A DNA stretch of 64,000 bases, from assembly GCF_003473485.1 (NCBI RefSeq), contig NC_053042.1:34500762-34564761 (forward strand), given 5' to 3'. The position numbers were made by a program, and so were the translations under genes. The notes beneath the pieces are model-generated. The model searched no databases, had not been told where the DNA came from, and saw only the letters and a program-made list of their open reading frames with translations. Below, in pieces: positions 58,688 through 64,000 of this stretch; the stretch's first letter is position 1, and the number at the start of each line of letters is the position of its first letter. This DNA comes from Medicago truncatula (lineage: Eukaryota; Streptophyta; Magnoliopsida; Fabales; Fabaceae).

Positions 58688-60174
58688 ACTAACACTAACT
58701 TTTCCTTAGAAAAAAAAAAAAAAGAGACACTAATTTTAAAAAATTAATTGTAAAATATTTTTCATTGTTTTTTTTTTTTTCACAAAATATTTTTCGCGAA
58801 AGATTTTGGTATCGAATATACTCCCTTTGTCCTAATTATAGATACATTTTTTAATTATTATTACCAATTAGTTTGTCATGAAATATAAAAAGTAAATATT
58901 AAATACAACTATACACAAAGGTAGTGCTCCATTTGTCACATAATACATGTGCATTTGCAACAATATATGTTCAAAAAATAATGTTACTTTCAAATTTTCA
59001 AATTTTAATGTAGTTTTCCTCTCAAAAAAAAAATGTAGTTTTAATTGATTTTTATCAATTATACCCACTAATTAACATTATTTAAATATTTCTTTTTAAA
59101 AAAAGTATTAGTTAAGGGTGTTCGCGAATTGGATTTGTTCAATTTTGGGAGAAAAAATCATCTAGTCCAATCTCTTAAGTTTTGTTATTTGTTCATCCCT
59201 TTTTTTTTAAAGCAAAGAAAAATACATTAAATAAAAGAAAGGTACAAAAAGTTGGAGGACTCCCTTGAAATTGTAAGTTTCGTCAATTACCCTCTGAAAT
59301 TAACAAAACTTCAATTACCCCCCTAAAATTTCACAACGTTAATCAATTTACCCACTCCGTCAAATTTTTCTGTTAATGAACATGACGTTTTGTAAATACC
59401 CCCTGAAGTTTTGCACTTATGTGCAAAATGCTCCCGAACTTAAAAATTTATATTATTTTTTTCTTAAAGACAAACAATTAACGGTTAAATATTAAAGCTA
59501 ACTATTAATTTTGAAGTTTGGGAAAACTAAATGCATGTATACATCAAAATAGGCTTGTACCTGTTTGCTTTTCCCATAGTTTTTTTAAAAAATAAAAATT
59601 AAAAATTGGGGAAGGGAAAAATGTGTATTGTTTAAAGTGCCAGTAATGGTTATTTTTACAATGGTCATGAGAGAATTCACACTCATTACTTTGAGTTTAC
59701 CAGGCTTAAGCTTAGCATGAGTAGCATTAAGGAGAAACAAAGTTACAATTAAGGAGTGTGCACCACCTTCACAAGACAAGAACAAGATTAATACATAATT
59801 AGATGTGAACTAATTTTTCTTTATAAAACATGACACAAAGTCTTTTTTCATTTTGATACTAAAACAAGCCAAGAACCTTGGAGCATAACTCCCACTTCAT
59901 ACAATAATATAAAGGCTTTCCATTTTTCAAACAGTTCACATAGTCTAAGATTTAAGGTCCATGCATTTTCCTCTAACATGACTTGCAATGTGAAAAGAAA
60001 AGACCAAACCTCAAATTAGTTCCTATTTAAGGTCCATGTATTATCACTAGTATTTTACATGAACCTAATTATAAATGAAGATGTTTTTTCTCCCACTCAC
60101 TCATCACTATCCTTCAAAATACACTCTAGTAATACCAAACTTTGAATTTGAACTCAACATATATTGATGGTTTA
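58688..60174. other. Spacer downstream of the pectate lyase gene
   Basis: 58820-58900 has one end of a CTCCCT-type MITE (ATACTCCCTTTGTCC). 59240-59420 holds one arm of a TTACCCCC-type element. A 66-codon minus-strand frame at 59585-59785 is not recognised. No gene is supported. Confidence 0.45.
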
Positions 60175-61955
60175 CTACATTGTACGTAACACACCCGATG
60201 ATCTAGTTAATGATCTCACAAATTTTGCATCGACAACTTTAAATTTCTGTTCAAGACTATAATTGGGTTTTATCACTTGTCCATCTTTAATTTCTATAAA
60301 TGATGCTCCATTTTCAAAAGCATCCCCAACCGAATAAAATTTCCAAGTGTCTCTAACTCCATTACTAGTTTTCCTCCATGTCACCTATACACATTATATA
60401 ATTTAATTAATCAATTAATATAACATATTGCATCCATTTTATAAATGACACATTCATAAAAGTTTTGTATATGGATGAATAAAATAATTACCTCCTTCTT
60501 CCCTGTTGTTGGTGCTATGAAGAGGTTTGATTGACTCTTAAGGCTTGGTTTCATATTTCCACCTATTGCATATTGCACCCATCCCATGTACAGGTTATTT
60601 GCAACATGTGCATATCCGTGACGAATTCTGTAGAAATTTTAATTAATAATAAAAAAAATTAATAAATTTTTTTCAAATATATATTTTTACTACTAATTTA
60701 ATTTATTCTAAAAGAACTACTAATTTTGTAATAATTAATTACCTAGGCATGCGTTGGTGGCAATTAGGTCCAAAATAGTTGTACACGACAGTCACTTTCA
60801 TGTTTTTGTCTCTCAAAAATCCATCATCGTGTCCAAGAAGCATAACCTTATTTTGTTCTCTAAACCAATTGTTGGAGATTGTTACATCGGTGGAACCACG
60901 TGTAACGTCTAGAAGACCATCTTGACAATCATAAAGTGTGTAGTGATCAATCCAAATCTTTGAAGCTGAAACCAATCTAATTGCATCTCCATCCACTTGA
61001 CCCAATGGCATTATGTTTCCTTTGGGACCCATCACCATTCCAGAAGCTTGAGGTCGACAATGATGAACCCTTATTCCATGAATGATTATGTTGGTTGCCT
61101 AATAACAATGTCATTTTATGTTATGAAGTGATAGATATGTGCTTGAAATATAATAAGAAGACATTTTAAAACTATAACAAAATGATTCTACAAACTTCAA
61201 AGAAAAATAATTTAATAATAAAGCTAGAGAAAAAAAGATAAAATTTGTCTTTTGTTTTAACGTATATAAGTGTTAGAGGCAATAAAATGAAGACAAACTG
61301 TATTTGTTTCAAAAGTTGGATTACCTCCCATGATATTATGGTGTAGCAGTTGATTTTTTAAATATGACAACATATGTAGCACTTTTTTACTACATTTTTT
61401 GAGAATCTAATTATTCATTCATTTCATCTATATTTTTCATCATAACTTGAATTTTTATTTTATTTTAATGTTAAGTTGATTATGAATTTTTACCTTATAT
61501 ATCATCAAGCATGCATTATCAACAATATGGACATCAACGCCGCGACCGTCAATTGTGATGAAACTACTAATGAGAAGGGGTTTCACAAGATTAATGTTCA
61601 TGTCTCTTTGGAATGTGACCCAAACTTTACCTTAAACTTTAGAAGCTCCGTATCTTAAGGTGCCTGGTCTTGGATTTAAAGGGTGGTCACTAGGATCAAT
61701 AACTTTATAATGGATTAGGCCTTTGCCAATGTTGTTTGTCATTTTTCCTGCATAGCCCACTGAGCAAGTTGCAAGTTGTTGTCGATGTTTCCTCCATTCA
61801 AGATTAAATCTCCAACAATGATCAATTGCATTCATTTCAATGCCTTCTATTTTTGATTGTTTGGTAGAACTAACCTCTATAGTGAATAATGTGACCATAA
61901 CAACAAGTAAAATAAAGCGCCAAAAGACATAGTTGATTTCTTGATGAAAAACCAT
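60175..61955 (-). pseudogene. Pectate lyase gene interrupted by one in-frame stop
   Basis: Four exons on the minus strand: 61494-61955, 60743-61098, 60492-60627 and 60175-60384, all GT-AG and in phase. Signal-peptide-like start (FWRFILLVVMVTLFTIEVSS), then CSVGYAGKMTNN, DGRGVDVHIVDNACLM, the WIDH motif in SASKIWIDHY, DCQDGLLDVTRGSTDVTISN, and the catalytic [15 protein letters not shown] block across exons 2-3. This is the polysaccharide lyase 1 fold, secreted to cleave de-esterified homogalacturonan in walls; the closest remembered relatives are pollen pectate lyases. TAA at 61632-61634 falls between RYGASKV and GKVWVTFQRD, where the family has Leu/Ile plus Gln or Glu. Everything else is intact, so the frame without the stop would be 387 residues. 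Recent pseudogene, allele-specific lesion or sequencing error are all possible. Confidence 0.85.
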
Positions 61956-63039
61956 GGTTCAATATACTAGATTTTTATTTAATTATAATTTGTAATAAAT
62001 TATTGAGAAGAAAGGGATAGTAAGGAGGATGAGGTTTACACGGTTTTTATATAGAAGAACTTGAAGAAGTTAAAATATAGGTTCAAGTTGTTAGTGATTG
62101 CTCGTGGTTTAGAAGTTTGTTCAAGTTGTTGTTTCAAAATTTGGGTAAGGGACTCACTCGTTTAACAAGGAAACTAAGAATAGAGAGAACATAAGCTGAG
62201 TTAGTTTTAAATCCTTATCATAGATTGTAAAAATTTAACAATAAGCTAAATTTGGACAATAACTAGAAAAATGAATAAACGGAAAGCGACAAATATAAAA
62301 AATCAGTTTAAGCAAACAAACATTGTCTATCAATCCTATTGTTATTGCATTTCTTAATAAATGTATGTTAAATTTGTTTAGGATGGTTGACAGAGATGAT
62401 TTTTTGCAGTTTAAAACTTATTGATTTTCAATATGTTACATAATATGTTACCGGATCTTGTAATTTTTTTAACATTAGTTTATTAATTAAATATGTATAT
62501 TTCTACTATATCTTATTTTAATTTTTTTAAAAGTTTAATTGTAATTTCAACGTCTCTGAGTTTAATTTTTATATTTTAACTAGGAAGGGGTTCAAGTCCA
62601 AAAGAAAACTAAAAAAAAAGAAGCTAAACAGGAAATGAAAACTTCCTAAACATTACAATGGTATAACCAAAAGAGCAGGATGCTTGATAAGTGGATTTGA
62701 GCTATCTTCGTGCAATAGTAAGTATGTCGGTTTTACAAAAAATAAGTCATAGTTTTACAAAAAATAAATACCGAATTAACATAATGAAAGAAGATTATAT
62801 ATAATCATCCGGAATGATGGATGAGTTAGCAAGTGCATCAAAACGTAATAACTTATAAAGTGATAAGTTATCGTCTTCACATGGATTGTCGTTCAACAAA
62901 ACAATTTACTAAACTTGTTTGAATTAAAACAATAATAGGGTTTATAGGTTTGCAAGTTTGAATTCATTGCACATTAAGAATAGTTATGGACAGCAAAAAA
63001 TAAAAAAGGTTGATTCAGTTATTTAGTGGCGATTAAGAT
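61956..63039. other. Pectate lyase promoter and AT-rich spacer
   Basis: A TATA-like TTTTTATATAGA lies near 62043 on the plus strand reading toward the gene's 5' side. Nothing else was recognised. Confidence 0.4.
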
Positions 63040-63860
63040 TCTTTGTATCTCCTCTATCTTCTTTGTTGGATTATGCCTAAGGATCTTTAAAAAATTAAAG
63101 ATTCTTACTCATAGGTAATTATTCAGGTAAATTTGAGGTTGTTAATCTCTTAACCTAAGATTAGTTCAATAGACTAGGTTTTTCAGTCCCAGGATTGAAA
63201 AACATTATACCGTCGAAAATATAGAAATTGCATTAAGGTACTTGAACGCCTTCTTTACAACTTTACAAGGGTCCATAATTGGACAACTTTCCTAAGATTC
63301 CAACAACAAATGCAACTTTCGGCCTTATACATGATTGAGCATACATATGATTTCCAACAACATAAGCATATGTAATGTTCTTTATTTTTTCCCGATCCAA
63401 ATAATTTTTAGGAAATTTGTTCAAATTAAACCTATCACACTTCAATATGGGAGAAACACTTGGTCAACAATTTTTCTTGTGATACACCTAAAATTCCTGG
63501 AAGTTTATCTCGATGGATCTTAATGAGAATCACATAAGATGTCTCACACATATCCTTTGTATCAAAGTTATTAGAGAGGAATTATTTCGCCTCATGTAGA
63601 AAACCCTTGTCATTGGTTGCCAGTAGTATATCATTCACATACAAAATAAGAAAACAAATTTTACTCCGACTAACTTTATAGTATATGCATTGATCCATGG
63701 GATTTTCAACAAACCCAAATGAAGAAATTGTTTCATGAAATTTAAGATATAATTGATGAGATGCTCGTTTTAAACAATATATGAATTTCTTAAGCTTGAA
63801 AACCAAGTGTTCATCATCATTAGAGACGATAACTTCAAGCAAGTGTATTCAACTGTCGTC
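63040..63860 (-). mobile_element. Copia-type LTR retrotransposon fossil (reverse transcriptase region)
   Basis: The minus strand shows copia reverse transcriptase: LKKFIYCLKRASHQLYLKF, then ENPMDQCIYYKVS and FLILYVNDILLATND, followed nearer 63263-63445 by a HMYAQSCIRPKVAFVVGILG-type segment. It is broken by several disruptions, truncated on both sides, and may extend beyond the boundaries given. No LTR was recognised. Old. Confidence 0.7.
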
Positions 63861-64000
63861 AAGTAGAAAAACTAATATAGTTTGTATCCACATAAATTGT
63901 GAAATTCCTACTTACTTACTACAATTATGATCAGGATGTGTACTTGGGAGGTTGCACTTGGCAATGATTGGTTCACACTGGCGAAGTAAAATATGATTAA

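Noticed and set aside
59585-59785. 66-codon minus-strand frame downstream of pectate lyase
   Set aside because: No recognisable family, no splice partners and a spacer-like context.

Overview
This is nuclear DNA of a dicot plant, most likely a legume close to Medicago. The evidence is AT-rich sequence with GT-AG spliced genes, a decayed legumin (11S seed globulin) gene, and a dense load of small inverted-repeat elements of the kind common in Medicago. The species is inferred from sequence character and was not checked against a database.

Layout. 1-2.3 kb: the 5' part (three exons, minus strand) of a mitochondrial inner-membrane-protease-like protein, divergent from a complete two-exon ribosomal protein eL21 gene (3.3-4.7 kb). 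6.1-20.7 kb: a complete 18-exon cohesin SMC1 gene (1217 aa). It contains one apparent minor-spliceosome (U12) intron with an ATATCC donor, and a 1.14 kb Mutator-type insertion flanked by a perfect 9-bp target duplication. 22.2-24.3 kb: a four-exon patellin (SEC14-GOLD) gene. 24.3-29.6 kb: repeat-rich spacer. 29.6-30.7 kb: the legumin pseudogene. 31.7-32.1 kb: two exon-like fragments of splicing factor SLU7. 33.0-35.8 kb: a complete seven-exon MEAF6/Eaf6 gene (minus strand). 39.7-46.4 kb: two PHT1 phosphate transporter genes in tandem (minus strand), with a copia fossil between them. 48.5-54.9 kb: two group-IX ERF transcription factor genes in tandem (minus strand), with LINE and MITE debris between them. 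60.2-62.0 kb: a pectate lyase gene (minus strand) interrupted by one in-frame stop. 62-64 kb: another copia fossil.

The genes do not form one pathway. SMC1 (cohesin), MEAF6 (histone acetyltransferase complex) and eL21 (ribosome) are housekeeping genes. The PHT1 and ERF pairs are local duplications. The PHT1 and ERF pairs hold the most interesting biology: one PHT1 copy has changed three otherwise conserved residues of the phosphate/proton path, and the two ERF genes share a near-identical 3' half beside a diverged 5' half, as expected from gene conversion.

No CRISPR array, bacterial operon or wholly new multi-gene system is visible. The strongest unusual signals are the U12 intron with apparent AT-AA ends, the altered PHT1 paralogue, the ERF conversion tract, a short repeat family that looks tRNA-like from both ends, and several insertion events for which the window itself holds the empty-site copy.
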